Shown: positions 18,771 to 28,268 of the stretch, piece by piece
How positions within the stretch are numbered: position 1 is the stretch's first letter
How the letters are laid out: each line of letters begins with the position of its first letter
Assembly (NCBI GenBank): GCA_009993635.1
Contig: JAACTC010000010.1
Coordinates: forward strand, 62,001 to 126,000
DNA length: 64,000 bases
From: Erythrobacter sp.
GTDB taxonomy: Bacteria > Pseudomonadota > Alphaproteobacteria > Sphingomonadales > Sphingomonadaceae
Direction: 5' to 3'
Program-made: the position numbers and the translations under genes
Notes under the pieces: model-generated
Database searches by the model: none
Told to the model about the DNA's origin: nothing
Seen by the model: only the letters and a program-made list of their open reading frames with translations

Positions 18771-19782
18771 GTCGGTTACCATGCGCACCGAAGCCATCCT
18801 GCGCGCGCTGGGCGACATCACCCGGCTGCGGATCATGCGCCTGTTGGGGACGATGGAGCTTGCCGTGGGCGAATTGTCGCAGGTGCTCCAGCAGAGCCAG
18901 CCGCGCGTTTCGCGCCATGCCTCGATCCTGTGCGATGCAGGGTTGGCCGTCCGGCGGCGCGAAGGCAGCTGGATCTATCTGCGCGCCGCGTCGGAAAATG
19001 GTGGCGGATCGCCGCTGACTGCGGCGGTCGCGCGGCTGTTGTCGACGGCGGAACAGGAAGACCCCGAATTCGCCGCCCAGTGCGAGGAAGACCGGCGTCA
19101 GCTCGCCGCGATCCGCGAAGCGCGCGAAGGCAAGGCCGAGGAATGGTTCGAAACCCACGCCGAGGAATGGGACGATCTTCGCCGGCGGCACAGCTCGGAC
19201 GAGAAAGTCGAAGCGGCGCTGGCCGATGCGCTCTCCGGAGAACCGCTGGGCGAACTGCTGGATATCGGGACCGGCACCGGGCGGATGGCGGAGCTGTTCG
19301 CCGATCGGGCGGAGCGGGTCGTCGCGGTCGACAAGAGCCTGGAAATGCTGCGCGTCGCGCGCGCCAAGCTGCAGAATCTTCCTGCAGACAAGGTCGAGCT
19401 GGTGCAGGGCGATTTCCTGTCGCTGCCGTTCGACAGCGCCGATTTCGATACCGTGCTGTTCCACCAGGTGCTGCACTATGCGCCCGATCCCATAGTCCCT
19501 CTACGCGAGGCGGCGCGGGTGCTGCGCCCCGGTGGCCGTATAGCGATCGTCGATTTCGCCGCGCACCAGCATGAGGAACTGCGCGAACGTTACCAGCATG
19601 CCCGGCTGGGCTTCGAAGACGATCAGCTGGCCGATGTGCTGGAACAGACCGGCTTCGTGCCCGAGGCTCCGGCGACGCTCGATGGCGGCACGCTGACCGT
19701 CAAGATCTGGGTCGCGCGGCGCAGGCAACCGCTGACGGCGCGCGAGCCGTCATCCAAGACGCAACGAAAGGCCGCACGCTGA
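18769..19782 (+). CDS. ArsR-family regulator fused to a SAM-dependent methyltransferase
   Basis: 337 residues with two domains. Residues about 5-85 form an ArsR winged helix ('ALGDITRLRIMRLLG', 'SQPRVSRHASILCDAGL'). Residues about 125-320 form a class I methyltransferase with the SAM loop 'LLDIGTGTGRMAELF', acidic 'VAVDKSLEM', 'VQGDFLSLPF' and 'EAARVLRPGGRIAIVDF'. No metal-binding Cys pair is seen in the ArsR part, so SAM or S-adenosylhomocysteine is a likelier signal than metal. ATG at 18769 lies inside the palindrome, so translation may really begin at ATG 18781; neither start has a strong ribosome site. It is the first gene of a coupled metF-metH operon (one-base overlap with metF) and is probably its regulator. 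Confidence 0.88.
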   Translation: MSVTMRTEAILRALGDITRLRIMRLLGTMELAVGELSQVLQQSQPRVSRHASILCDAGLAVRRREGSWIYLRAASENGGGSPLTAAVARLLSTAEQEDPEFAAQCEEDRRQLAAIREAREGKAEEWFETHAEEWDDLRRRHSSDEKVEAALADALSGEPLGELLDIGTGTGRMAELFADRAERVVAVDKSLEMLRVARAKLQNLPADKVELVQGDFLSLPFDSADFDTVLFHQVLHYAPDPIVPLREAARVLRPGGRIAIVDFAAHQHEELRERYQHARLGFEDDQLADVLEQTGFVPEAPATLDGGTLTVKIWVARRRQPLTAREPSSKTQRKAAR

Positions 19783-20729
19783 TGGTGCAACCGACAACCG
19801 ACTCCCACGATGGCAGCCCGGCAACCCGTCCGGCCGGCGATCCGCTGTTCAGCGGCCTGCCTGGCGATATCGACGTCAGCTTCGAATTCTTCCCGCCCAA
19901 GAGCGAGAAAATGGAAGCGCAGCTGTGGGACGCCGTGACCGAGCTCAAACCGCTCCATCCGCACTTCGTCTCGGTCACCTACGGGGCGGGCGGCTCGACC
20001 CGGGAGCGTACGCACAAAACCGTTGCGCGGATCATTGCCGAAGCGGGGCTGCCCGCCGCCGCGCACCTCACCTGTGTCGATGCGTCGAAGAAGGAAACGC
20101 AGCGGATTGCCGAGCAGTACTGGGAAGCGGGCGTGCGGCACATCGTCGCGCTGCGCGGCGATATGCCGCAGGCGGATGGCACCCTCGGCCCGTTCAAGCC
20201 CCACCCGGATGGCTATGCCAGTGCCGAAGAGCTCGTTCGCGGGCTGAAGGACGTCGCCGATTTCGAGATTTCGGTCGGCGCCTATCCCGAATGCCATCCC
20301 GATGCGGCGAGTCCGCAGGCCGATATCGATTACCTCAAGCGCAAGATAGACGCAGGCGCAGACCGCGCGATCACGCAGTTTTTCTTCTCGCCCGATACGT
20401 TTTTCGACTTCCTCGAAAAGACCGACAAGGCGGGTATCGAAGTGCCCATCGTGCCGGGAATCCTGCCGATCACCAACGTTGCCAAGGCGCGCGAGTTCGC
20501 CGGGCAGTGCGGTGCGGAGATTCCGGCGTGGATGGACGACCTGTTCGATGGGCTGGACCGGCGCCCCGCTGCGCGGCAGCTGGTTTCCGCCACGATCGCC
20601 GCAGAAATGTGCCGCAGCCTCTACGCGGGCGGAATTCGCCACTATCATTTCTATACACTCAACCGCGCCGACCTCGCCTACGCGATCTGCCACCTTCTCG
20701 GCATGCGGCCCACGGAGAACGCAGCATGA
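19782..20729 (+). CDS. metF: 5,10-methylenetetrahydrofolate reductase
   Basis: A 315-residue cytoplasmic FAD enzyme reducing methylene-THF to methyl-THF, the methyl donor for methionine synthase. The barrel begins with 'VSFEFFPPKSEKME' (Glu of the FEFFPPK motif). 'FVSVTYGAGGSTRERT' and 'HLTCVDASKKETQ' follow, then 'IVALRGDMPQ' and 'ITQFFFSPDTFFDFLE'. The length is slightly above the E. coli protein because of a polar N-terminal tail of about 28 residues. It overlaps the upstream regulator by one base and the metH N-terminal gene by four (ATGA). Confidence 0.97.
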   Translation: MVQPTTDSHDGSPATRPAGDPLFSGLPGDIDVSFEFFPPKSEKMEAQLWDAVTELKPLHPHFVSVTYGAGGSTRERTHKTVARIIAEAGLPAAAHLTCVDASKKETQRIAEQYWEAGVRHIVALRGDMPQADGTLGPFKPHPDGYASAEELVRGLKDVADFEISVGAYPECHPDAASPQADIDYLKRKIDAGADRAITQFFFSPDTFFDFLEKTDKAGIEVPIVPGILPITNVAKAREFAGQCGAEIPAWMDDLFDGLDRRPAARQLVSATIAAEMCRSLYAGGIRHYHFYTLNRADLAYAICHLLGMRPTENAA

Positions 20730-21775
20730 CCAGCTCACGCGAGAGACTGATGCAGGAGGCTGCCAAGCGCGTTCTTATTTCCGACGGCGCATTCGGCACG
20801 CAGATCCAGAACCGCAAGCTGAGCGAGGCGGATTACGCTGGCGATCTGGGCCTGACCGCCGACCAGAAGGGCAATAACGACATCCTCGCGCTGACCCGGC
20901 CCGATGTCATCGCGGACATCACCCGTGCCTATCTGGATGCCGGATCGGATATCGTCTCCACCAACACCTTCTCCGCCAACACAATCAGCCAGGCGGATTA
21001 CAATGCGCAAGACAAGGTCGAGGCGATCAATGTCGAATCCGCCCGCATCGCGCGCGAACTGGCGGACGAATTTGCCGCGAAAGACGGCCGCCCGCGCTTC
21101 GTCGCGGGCGCGATCGGGCCGACCAACAAGACGCTGTCGCTCAGCCCCGATGTCGAAGACCCCGGCTTTCGCGAGATCACCTTCGATCATCTGGTCGAGG
21201 TCTATCGCCAGCAGGCCGCCGCGTTGGTGAAGGGCGGGGCGGACTTCATCTTGATCGAGACCGTGTTCGACACCCTCAACGCCAAGGCGGGCATCTTCGC
21301 GGTAAAGAAGCTGGAGCGCGAGATCGGCCGCGATGTGCCGATCATGATGTCGATGACGCTGACCGATCTTTCGGGCCGCAACCTTTCGGGCCATACGGTC
21401 GAGGCATTCTGGTATGCGGTGCGGCACGCGAAGCCGATCACCATTGGCCTCAATTGCAGCTTCGGCGCCGAACAGCTGCGCCCGCATGTGCAGCTGCTGG
21501 CCAAGCTCGCCGATACGCTGGTGATGGTCTATCCCAATGCGGGGCTTCCCAACGAGCTGGGCGAATACGACGAAGCGCCCGATACCACGGCATCGCTGGT
21601 AAAGGCCTGGGCCGACAAGGGGCAGGTCAATATCCTGGGCGGATGCTGCGGCTCTACGCCCGAACATATCGCGGCGATGGCCAAAGCCGTTCAGGGCCTC
21701 GCGCCACGCGAATTGCCCGAGCCGCCCACCATCATGCGCCTGGCCGGGCTCGAACCCTTCGAGATCGCTGCATGA
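20726..21775 (+). CDS. metH: Methionine synthase, homocysteine-binding part (split MetH, N-terminal)
   Basis: A 349-residue homocysteine S-methyltransferase barrel corresponding to the first domain of cobalamin-dependent MetH. Zinc ligands are Cys244 ('LNCSFGAEQ') and Cys307-Cys308 ('[10 protein letters not shown]'). '[10 protein letters not shown]' is the family N-terminal motif. The remaining MetH domains are encoded by a second gene starting at 22302, so the enzyme is split into two polypeptides. This arrangement is common in Sphingomonadales and other alphaproteobacteria. The start ATG overlaps the metF stop by four bases, and its own stop overlaps the next ATG the same way. Confidence 0.95.
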   Translation: MTSSRERLMQEAAKRVLISDGAFGTQIQNRKLSEADYAGDLGLTADQKGNNDILALTRPDVIADITRAYLDAGSDIVSTNTFSANTISQADYNAQDKVEAINVESARIARELADEFAAKDGRPRFVAGAIGPTNKTLSLSPDVEDPGFREITFDHLVEVYRQQAAALVKGGADFILIETVFDTLNAKAGIFAVKKLEREIGRDVPIMMSMTLTDLSGRNLSGHTVEAFWYAVRHAKPITIGLNCSFGAEQLRPHVQLLAKLADTLVMVYPNAGLPNELGEYDEAPDTTASLVKAWADKGQVNILGGCCGSTPEHIAAMAKAVQGLAPRELPEPPTIMRLAGLEPFEIAA

Positions 21776-22305
21776 CGGATGCCGTTCTGGAACGGGTGCT
21801 TGTGCGCGAGGCCGACGGCGCGGATGCCGGGCACTTGTCACTGGTGTCCGACGCGACCTTCCTCGAAACCTTTGCCGGAATGATCGCGGGCGACGCGCTC
21901 GTCACCCACTGCCAGAAACGCCACGCGCCCGACTATCTTCGCCAGCTTCTCGAAGGCGGGGCAAGGGCTTGGCTGGCCGAACTGGACGCTGCGCCGATCG
22001 GCTACGCCCTGCTCACGGCGCCCGAACTCGACGCTGCGCGTGAGGGGGATGTCGAGCTGAAGAAAATCTACGTCCTGTCGCGCTTCCACGGCACCGGGAT
22101 CGCCGCGCGCCTGCTCGACGCCGCGCTCGCCGGGGCTAAGGGCCACACACGGCTGCTGCTGGGCGTGAAGGACGACAACCACCGCGCCATCGGCTTCTAC
22201 ACCAAACAGGGATTTCGCCAGATCGGGACGCGCCGCTTCGATGTCGGCGGCACGCTCTACGATGATGTCGTTCTCGCCCGAGAACTGGACCGGACTGAAT
22301 CATGA
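21772..22305 (+). CDS. GNAT-family N-acetyltransferase
   Basis: A 177-residue acetyl-CoA-dependent acetyltransferase. Motif A, the acetyl-CoA pyrophosphate loop, is '[15 protein letters not shown]' (about 108-122). It is preceded by '[11 protein letters not shown]' and followed by '[17 protein letters not shown]', the usual motif B end. The substrate is unknown. It overlaps the upstream metH N-terminal gene and the downstream metH C-terminal gene by four bases each, so it is made in step with both halves of methionine synthase. A role in that pathway is possible but unproven. Confidence 0.9.
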   Translation: MTDAVLERVLVREADGADAGHLSLVSDATFLETFAGMIAGDALVTHCQKRHAPDYLRQLLEGGARAWLAELDAAPIGYALLTAPELDAAREGDVELKKIYVLSRFHGTGIAARLLDAALAGAKGHTRLLLGVKDDNHRAIGFYTKQGFRQIGTRRFDVGGTLYDDVVLARELDRTES

Positions 22306-24941
22306 ACGCCTCCACCACCGCCAATTTCGTCAATATCGGCGAGCGTACCAATGTTACCGGCAGCGCCCGGTTCAAGAAACTGATCATGGAGGGCGACTAC
22401 GCGACTGCGGTCGAGGTGGCGCGCCAGCAGGTCGAAAACGGCGCGCAGGTGATCGACGTCAATATGGACGAAGGGCTGCTCGACGCGGTCCACGCCATGA
22501 CAACCTTCCTCAAGCTGATCTCTGCCGAGCCCGATATTGCGCGCGTGCCCGTGATGGTCGACAGTTCCAAGTGGCATGTGATCGAGGCGGGGCTGCAATG
22601 CGTTTCGGGCAAGCCGATCGTCAATTCGATTTCGATGAAGGAAGGCGAGGAGGAATTCCTCGCCCATGCGCGGCTGTGCATGGATTACGGCGCGGCCGCC
22701 GTGGTCATGGCCTTCGACGAGACGGGCCAGGCGGATACCAAGCAGCGCAAGGTCGAAATCTGTACGCGCGCCTACAAGCTGCTGACCGGCATCGGCTTCC
22801 CGCCCGAAGACATCATCTTCGATCCCAACATCTTCGCGGTGGCGACCGGGATCGAGGAGCATGATCGCTACGGGCTCGATTTTCTGGAGGCGGTGAAGGA
22901 GATCAAGGCCGCGTGTCCGCACGCCAAGACCAGCGGCGGGCTCTCCAACCTATCCTTTTCGTTCCGCGGCAACGAGGTCGTGCGCCGCGCAATGCACTCG
23001 GTGTTCCTGTATCATGCGATCCCCGCCGGGCTCGACATGGCGATCGTCAATGCGGGCCAGATCGACATCTACGACCAGATCGACCCGACTTTGCGCGAAG
23101 CGTGCGAGGATGTGATTCTCAACCGCGATGTGCCGGGCGAAGAGACCGCGACCGAACGCCTGATCGCGCTCGCCGAAAGCTACAAGGGCACCGACAAGAA
23201 GGCGGAGAAAGAAGCCGCCGAATGGCGCGGCTGGAAGGTCGAGAAGCGGCTGGAGCACGCGCTGGTCAAGGGTATCGACGCGCATATCGTCGACGATACC
23301 GAAGAAATGCGCGCCGCGACCGAACAGCGCGGCGGACGCCCGATCGAGGTGATCGAAGGCCCGCTGATGGACGGGATGAACGTGGTCGGCGACCTGTTCG
23401 GTTCGGGCAAGATGTTCCTGCCGCAAGTGGTGAAGTCCGCGCGCGTGATGAAGAAGGCGGTCGCCCACCTGATCCCTTATATCGAGGCGGAGAAGGACAA
23501 GCTTCCCGAAGCCGAGCAGAAGACCAAGGGCAGGATCGTGATGGCGACCGTGAAGGGCGACGTTCACGATATCGGCAAGAACATCGTCGGCGTCGTGCTC
23601 CAGTGCAACGGCTACGATGTGATCGACCTTGGCGTGATGGTGCCGTGGAGCGACATCCTGAAGGCGGCGAACGACAACAAGGCGGACATCATCGGCCTTT
23701 CGGGCCTCATCACCCCCTCGCTCGACGAAATGGTGACCGTGGCCGAGGAAATGCAGGGCGCGGCCATGACGATCCCGCTGCTGATCGGCGGCGCGACCAC
23801 CAGCAAGGTGCATACGGCGCTGAGGATCGACCCGGCCTACGAAGGCCCGGTGATCCATGTGCTCGACGCGAGCCGCGCGGTCGGTGTCGCCAGCCGCCTG
23901 CTGTCCGACACGCAGCGCGACGCATTCGTCGACGACACGGCGAGCGATTATGTGAAGGTGCGCGAGGCGCGCGAGGGCAAGACCAAGAATCCGCTTTTCA
24001 CGATCGAGGAAGCGCGCGCCAACCATTACGATCCGTTCTATCGCGACAAGCCCGGCCATCCGCAGCAGCCGGGCGTGCATGTGTTCGACGACTGGTCGCT
24101 GGCGGACCTGCGCGAGTACATCGACTGGACGCCGTTCTTCAGGGCGTGGGAACTGCACGGAAACTACCCGAGAATCCTCGAGGACGAGGTCGTCGGCGAA
24201 ACCGCCCGCACCCTGTTCGACGATGCCAACGCGATGCTCGACCGCATCGTGGACGAAAAATGGCTGACCGCGCGCGGCGTGTGCGGGTTGTGGCCCTGCG
24301 CGCGCGACGGCGACGACATTACCGTGCATCTCGACGAAGGGCGCGAGCACGTTGTGCTGCCCATGCTGCGCCAGCAGATCAAGAAGAGCCGCGAGCGCGC
24401 TAACATGTGCCTGGCGGACTTTATCGATCCGGCGGGCGACTGGATCGGCGGATTTGCAGTGGGCATCCATGGCATCGACGAACCGTCCAGACGCTTCCAG
24501 GAAGCGAAGGACGATTATTCGGATATTCTGCTCAAATCGCTGGCGGATCGCTTCGCCGAAGCCTTTGCCGAAAGGCTGCACAAACATGTGCGCACCAATC
24601 TGTGGGGCTATGCGCCGGATGAGCAGCTTTCCAACGATGCGCTGATCAAGGAAGAATATCGCGGCATCCGGCCCGCGCCGGGCTACCCCGCATGTCCCGA
24701 CCATTCGCTCAAGCCGATATTGTTCGACCTGCTCGATGCGCCGGCCAATACCGGCCTGACCCTGACCGAAAATTTCGCGATGTGGCCGACCGCCGCAGTC
24801 AGCGGATTCTATTTCGGCCACCCCGAAGCGGAGTATTTCGGCGTCGCGCGGATCGGCCGCGACCAGCTGGAGGACTATGCGCAGCGCAGAGGCGTGGATA
24901 TCGCGACCGCAGAACGCTGGCTCAGGCCCAATCTCGATTGA
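22302..24941 (+). CDS. metH: Methionine synthase, folate, cobalamin and reactivation domains (split MetH, C-terminal)
   Basis: 879 residues covering MetH domains two to four. The pterin-binding barrel comes first ('[16 protein letters not shown]' at about 9, '[15 protein letters not shown]', '[11 protein letters not shown]'). The cobalamin cap and Rossmann domain follow, with '[10 protein letters not shown]', in which His422 is the lower cobalt ligand. The C-terminal SAM-binding reactivation domain has '[14 protein letters not shown]' and '[19 protein letters not shown]', with '[15 protein letters not shown]' near 790. Methyl-THF plus homocysteine yields methionine together with the separate homocysteine-binding subunit. 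Its start overlaps the GNAT gene by four bases. Confidence 0.96.
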   Translation: MNASTTANFVNIGERTNVTGSARFKKLIMEGDYATAVEVARQQVENGAQVIDVNMDEGLLDAVHAMTTFLKLISAEPDIARVPVMVDSSKWHVIEAGLQCVSGKPIVNSISMKEGEEEFLAHARLCMDYGAAAVVMAFDETGQADTKQRKVEICTRAYKLLTGIGFPPEDIIFDPNIFAVATGIEEHDRYGLDFLEAVKEIKAACPHAKTSGGLSNLSFSFRGNEVVRRAMHSVFLYHAIPAGLDMAIVNAGQIDIYDQIDPTLREACEDVILNRDVPGEETATERLIALAESYKGTDKKAEKEAAEWRGWKVEKRLEHALVKGIDAHIVDDTEEMRAATEQRGGRPIEVIEGPLMDGMNVVGDLFGSGKMFLPQVVKSARVMKKAVAHLIPYIEAEKDKLPEAEQKTKGRIVMATVKGDVHDIGKNIVGVVLQCNGYDVIDLGVMVPWSDILKAANDNKADIIGLSGLITPSLDEMVTVAEEMQGAAMTIPLLIGGATTSKVHTALRIDPAYEGPVIHVLDASRAVGVASRLLSDTQRDAFVDDTASDYVKVREAREGKTKNPLFTIEEARANHYDPFYRDKPGHPQQPGVHVFDDWSLADLREYIDWTPFFRAWELHGNYPRILEDEVVGETARTLFDDANAMLDRIVDEKWLTARGVCGLWPCARDGDDITVHLDEGREHVVLPMLRQQIKKSRERANMCLADFIDPAGDWIGGFAVGIHGIDEPSRRFQEAKDDYSDILLKSLADRFAEAFAERLHKHVRTNLWGYAPDEQLSNDALIKEEYRGIRPAPGYPACPDHSLKPILFDLLDAPANTGLTLTENFAMWPTAAVSGFYFGHPEAEYFGVARIGRDQLEDYAQRRGVDIATAERWLRPNLD

Positions 24942-25002
24942 CGCACTGCAGCGAATAACGCACACATCCATCGTTCTCCGCAGGAGCGATTCTGCGGCGG
25001 AG

Positions 25003-25172
25003 CGCGCGGGAGAGATCGCTGGCTGCAAAGCTGGCGGCGCCGAAGGAGCAACCGCCCCGGAAACTCTCAGGCAAGGCGAACCGCGCGCGCCGAATGGACA
25101 CTCTGGAAAGCGCCTCCCCCCTCAAGGGCAGGCCACCGAAGGGGTAAGCTCTCAGGTATTCCGACAGAGGGG
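25003..25172 (+). ncRNA. Tandem glycine riboswitch
   Basis: Two glycine aptamers precede gcvT. The first (about 25006-25090) has GGGAGAGA, then GCGCCGAAGGAGCAA, AACTCTCAGGCAA and GGACACTCTGG. The second (about 25090-25172) begins in the same CTCTGGAAAG, continues with CACCGAAGGGGTAAG and CTCTCAGGTA, and closes with GACAGAGG, which pairs with CTCTG. These are the conserved cores of RF00504-type RNAs. The linker between aptamers is nearly absent. Glycine binding should switch on expression of the cleavage operon. The RNA ends about 55 bases before the gcvT ATG; no terminator with a U run is seen, so control at translation is possible. Confidence 0.95.
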
Positions 25173-25227
25173 GCAGGCGGCAAGGCGGCGCAAGCATGCG
25201 CGGCTTCCCGCAGCTGTCGGATATTGA

Positions 25228-26370
25228 ATGATGAGCGAAGACGAGACACCCGAAGACATTCAGACGCTGCCGCTCGATGGGTGGCACCGTGCGCAGGGCG
25301 CGCGGATGGTGCCTTTCGCGGGCTACGAAATGCCGATCCAGTATGAAGGTATCGTGGCGGAGCACGAATGGACCCGCAATCACGCAGGCCTGTTCGATGT
25401 GTCGCACATGGGCCAGCTGCTGCTTTCCGGCCCCGATCTGGATGCCGCGGTCGAGGCGGTGCTGCCAATCGACCTGTCGACACTGAAGCTGGGGCGGCAA
25501 CGCTATTCGCTGCTGCTCGACGAGAATGGCGGCGTGCTCGACGACCTCATGGTCTCGCGCTGGCCCGAGCATCTCTATCTGGTGGTCAATGGTGCGACCA
25601 AGTGGGACGATATCGGCCACCTGCGCGAACACCTGCCCGACGACATCACGCTCAACCACCTGGAAGACCGCGCGCTGCTCGCGCTGCAGGGGCCCGAAGC
25701 GGTGGATGCACTGGCGCGTCACACCAAGGGTGAGCAGTCGCTCTCCGACCTGACCTTCATGACGTTCGGACAGTTCACGATTGCCGGACACGACGTCACC
25801 ATCGCGCGCGCGGGCTACACCGGCGAAGACGGGTTCGAGATTTCGGTTGCCGCCGATGCGGTGGAAGAGGTCGCCGCGCTGCTTTGTGGCGAGCCCGAGG
25901 TGAAGCCGATCGGCCTTGGGGCACGCGATTCGCTACGGCTGGAGGCTGGCCTGCCGCTCTACGGGCACGACCTTTCGCCAGATACCAGCCCCATCGAAGC
26001 GGGGCTGGTGTTCGGCATCAACAAGCGCCGCCGGAGCCCCGTCGACCAGGGTGGGGGCGGCTATCCGGGTGCCGAGCGCATCAATCGCGAGATCGTGGAA
26101 GGCACGTCGCGCAAGTGGGTCGGCCTCGCACTCGATGGCCGCCTGCCCGCGCGCGAGGGTGCGGAGATTTTCGCCGGTGATACGCAGGTCGGCACCGTCA
26201 CCAGCGGCGGCTTCTCACCCACGCTCGGCCACCCCATCGCCATTGGCTATGTCGATGCTGCCCATGCCGAAATCGATACCGCACTCGAAGTGCAGGTCCG
26301 GAACAAACGCCTGCCCGCGCGCGTCGCGAAAATGCCCTTTGTCCAACACCGCTATTTCCGGGGGAGCTAG
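25228..26370 (+). CDS. gcvT: Glycine cleavage system T protein (aminomethyltransferase)
   Basis: A 380-residue folate enzyme that takes the aminomethyl group from the lipoylated H protein, releasing ammonia and forming methylene-THF. Family motifs are 'GWHRAQGARMVPFAGYEMPI', 'HAGLFDVSHMGQLLLSG', 'ARAGYTGEDGFEI' and 'IGLGARDSLRLEAGLPLYG', with 'NKRLPARVAKMPFV' at the C terminus. ATGATG at 25228 offers two adjacent starts. It is the first gene of the gcvT-H-PA-PB operon under the glycine riboswitch. Confidence 0.97.
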   Translation: MMSEDETPEDIQTLPLDGWHRAQGARMVPFAGYEMPIQYEGIVAEHEWTRNHAGLFDVSHMGQLLLSGPDLDAAVEAVLPIDLSTLKLGRQRYSLLLDENGGVLDDLMVSRWPEHLYLVVNGATKWDDIGHLREHLPDDITLNHLEDRALLALQGPEAVDALARHTKGEQSLSDLTFMTFGQFTIAGHDVTIARAGYTGEDGFEISVAADAVEEVAALLCGEPEVKPIGLGARDSLRLEAGLPLYGHDLSPDTSPIEAGLVFGINKRRRSPVDQGGGGYPGAERINREIVEGTSRKWVGLALDGRLPAREGAEIFAGDTQVGTVTSGGFSPTLGHPIAIGYVDAAHAEIDTALEVQVRNKRLPARVAKMPFVQHRYFRGS

Positions 26371-26373
26371 CAC

Positions 26374-26745
26374 ATGTCCCGTTACTATACCGAAGACCAC
26401 GAGTGGATCGAAGTCGAAGGCGAAGCCGCCACGGTCGGCATCACCGACTATGCGCAGGAGCAGCTGGGCGACATCGTGTTCGTCGAACTGCCCGACGAGG
26501 GCGCCGAGCTTGAAAAGAGCAAGGACGCGGCGGTCGTGGAATCGGTCAAGGCCGCGAGCGACGTCTACGCGCCGATCAGCGGCACCGTGATCGAAGTGAA
26601 CTCCGCGCTCGAAGACGAACCCGCACTGGTCAATTCCTCGCCCGAGGAAGACGGCTGGTTCTTCAAGCTGACCGTCGCCGACGAAAGCGAGCTGGAAGGC
26701 CTGATGGACGAAGCCGCCTACAAGAGCTTCGTCGACGGGCTGTGA
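26374..26745 (+). CDS. gcvH: Glycine cleavage system H protein
   Basis: A 123-residue lipoyl carrier that shuttles the aminomethyl intermediate between P, T and L proteins. It opens with the family signature '[13 protein letters not shown]', and Lys59 in '[15 protein letters not shown]' is the lipoylation site. It lies three bases after gcvT in the same operon. A 155-base stretch with inverted repeats separates it from gcvPA. Confidence 0.98.
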   Translation: MSRYYTEDHEWIEVEGEAATVGITDYAQEQLGDIVFVELPDEGAELEKSKDAAVVESVKAASDVYAPISGTVIEVNSALEDEPALVNSSPEEDGWFFKLTVADESELEGLMDEAAYKSFVDGL

Positions 26746-26754
26746 TGCCTGAAG

Positions 26755-26887
26755 CCCCCTCTCCTTCAGGGGAGGGGGTTGGGGGTGGGGCGAGCGAAGC
26801 GAGCGCCCAAAGTACCACCCCGCTGCGACTAGCGCCTGCTGCGCAGGCCCAAGTCTCACTGCCCCTCCTTTGAAGAGGAGGGGGTAA
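26755..26887. repeat. Intergenic inverted-repeat cluster between gcvH and gcvPA
   Basis: Three hairpins in tandem: a 10-bp stem CCCCCTCTCC/GGGGAGGGGG at 26755-26778, GCCTGC/GCAGGC at about 26838-26852, and CCCCTCC with GGAGGGG at about 26863-26885. It sits inside the operon and ends 15 bases before the gcvPA start. Related C/T-rich hairpins occur at 31588-31720, which suggests a dispersed REP-like element. It could attenuate or stabilise the mRNA. Confidence 0.65.
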
Positions 26888-26900
26888 TGGAGCTGATCGA

Positions 26901-28268
26901 ATGCGCTACCTCCCCCTGACCGATGCCGACCGTGGCGAGATGCTCGCCAAAGTCGGTGCTTCTTCGATCGACGACCTGTTCATCGATGTGCCGCAAGAGG
27001 CCCGGCTCGATGGCCCGATCCACGACCTGCCGATGCATGCCAGCGAGATGGCGGTGGAGCGGCATATGCGCCGCCTCGCCAAGAAGAACCTCGCGGCAGC
27101 GGATGCGCCCTTCTTCCTCGGCGCGGGGGCCTATCGCCACCACGTACCGGCCAGCGTCGATCACATCATCCAGCGCGGCGAGTTCCTGACCGCTTACACG
27201 CCCTACCAGCCCGAGATCGCGCAGGGCACGCTGCAGATGCTGTTCGAGTTCCAGAGCCAGGTCGCGCGGCTCTATGGCTGCGCGGTCGCCAATGCCTCGA
27301 TGTACGACGGCTCGACTGCATGCTGGGAAGCGATTGCGATGGCGGGGCGCATTGCGCGCGGCAAGCGCAAGAAGGTCGTGCTCTCGGGCGCGCTGCACCC
27401 GCATTATGCCGAGGTCGTGCGGACCATGGCGAAGTTCACCGATGACGAGATCGCCGACGCGCAGCCGACGATGCAGGGATCGCCCGATCTCGACGGGCTG
27501 ATCGGCCGGATCGACGAGGATACCTCGTGCGTCGTCGTCCAGTACCCCGACATCCTCGGGCGTCTCTCGGACCTCGAAGCCATCAGCGAAGCCGCGCATG
27601 CCAAGGGCGCGCTGGTGATTGCGGTGAATCTTGAGCCGGTCGCGCTGGGTGCGGTGAAATCGCCCGGCGAAATGGGGGCAGACATTGTCGTCGGTGAAGG
27701 GCAGGCGCTGGGCGTCGGCCTCCAGTTCGGCGGGCCTTATCTGGGCCTGTTCGCGGTGCGCGACCCCAAGCATGTGCGCATGATGCCGGGCCGCCTGTGC
27801 GGCGAAACGCAGGATGCCGAGGGCAAGCGCGGCTTCGTGCTGACGCTTTCGACGCGTGAACAGCATATCCGGCGCGAGAAGGCGACCAGCAATATCTGCA
27901 CCAATAGCGGGCTGTGCGCGCTCGCCTTCAATGTCCACATGAGCCTGCTGGGCGAGAAGGGCTTGCGGCAGCTGGCGGCAGAGAACCACCGGCTCGCGTG
28001 CCTTGCGGCAGACAAGCTGGCGCAGGTGCCCGGCGTGAGTGTGCTCAACGACAATTTCTTCAACGAATTCACGCTGATGATCGGGCAGGACGCGCGCAAG
28101 GTCGTGCGCAAGCTGGCCGATGACGGCATCCTCGCAGGCGTCTCGCTCGGGCGGCTTTTCCCGGCCAATGATGCGCTGTCCGAAGGCCTGCTCGTCACGC
28201 TCACCGAAACCACCAGCGAGGAGGATATCGATACCCTCTGCGCTGCCCTGAAGGAGGTGCTGGCATGA
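26901..28268 (+). CDS. gcvPA: Glycine dehydrogenase (decarboxylating) subunit 1
   Basis: 455 residues forming the N-terminal half of the P protein, which in this lineage is split in two. Recognisable segments are 'FLGAGAYRHHVPASVDHI' (about 73-90), 'TAYTPYQPEIAQGTLQ' and 'ANASMYDGSTACWEA'. 'TSNICTNSGLCALAFN' near 330 is also typical of the subunit. With subunit 2 it binds PLP, decarboxylates glycine and loads the aminomethyl group on GcvH. GGAG lies eight bases before the start, just after the hairpin cluster. Its stop overlaps the gcvPB ATG by four bases. Confidence 0.96.
   Translation: MRYLPLTDADRGEMLAKVGASSIDDLFIDVPQEARLDGPIHDLPMHASEMAVERHMRRLAKKNLAAADAPFFLGAGAYRHHVPASVDHIIQRGEFLTAYTPYQPEIAQGTLQMLFEFQSQVARLYGCAVANASMYDGSTACWEAIAMAGRIARGKRKKVVLSGALHPHYAEVVRTMAKFTDDEIADAQPTMQGSPDLDGLIGRIDEDTSCVVVQYPDILGRLSDLEAISEAAHAKGALVIAVNLEPVALGAVKSPGEMGADIVVGEGQALGVGLQFGGPYLGLFAVRDPKHVRMMPGRLCGETQDAEGKRGFVLTLSTREQHIRREKATSNICTNSGLCALAFNVHMSLLGEKGLRQLAAENHRLACLAADKLAQVPGVSVLNDNFFNEFTLMIGQDARKVVRKLADDGILAGVSLGRLFPANDALSEGLLVTLTETTSEEDIDTLCAALKEVLA

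Noticed and set aside
19925..21775. Apparent 616-residue fusion containing the MetH N-terminal part
   Set aside because: The first part is an out-of-frame reading of metF; the real start overlaps the metF stop at 20726.
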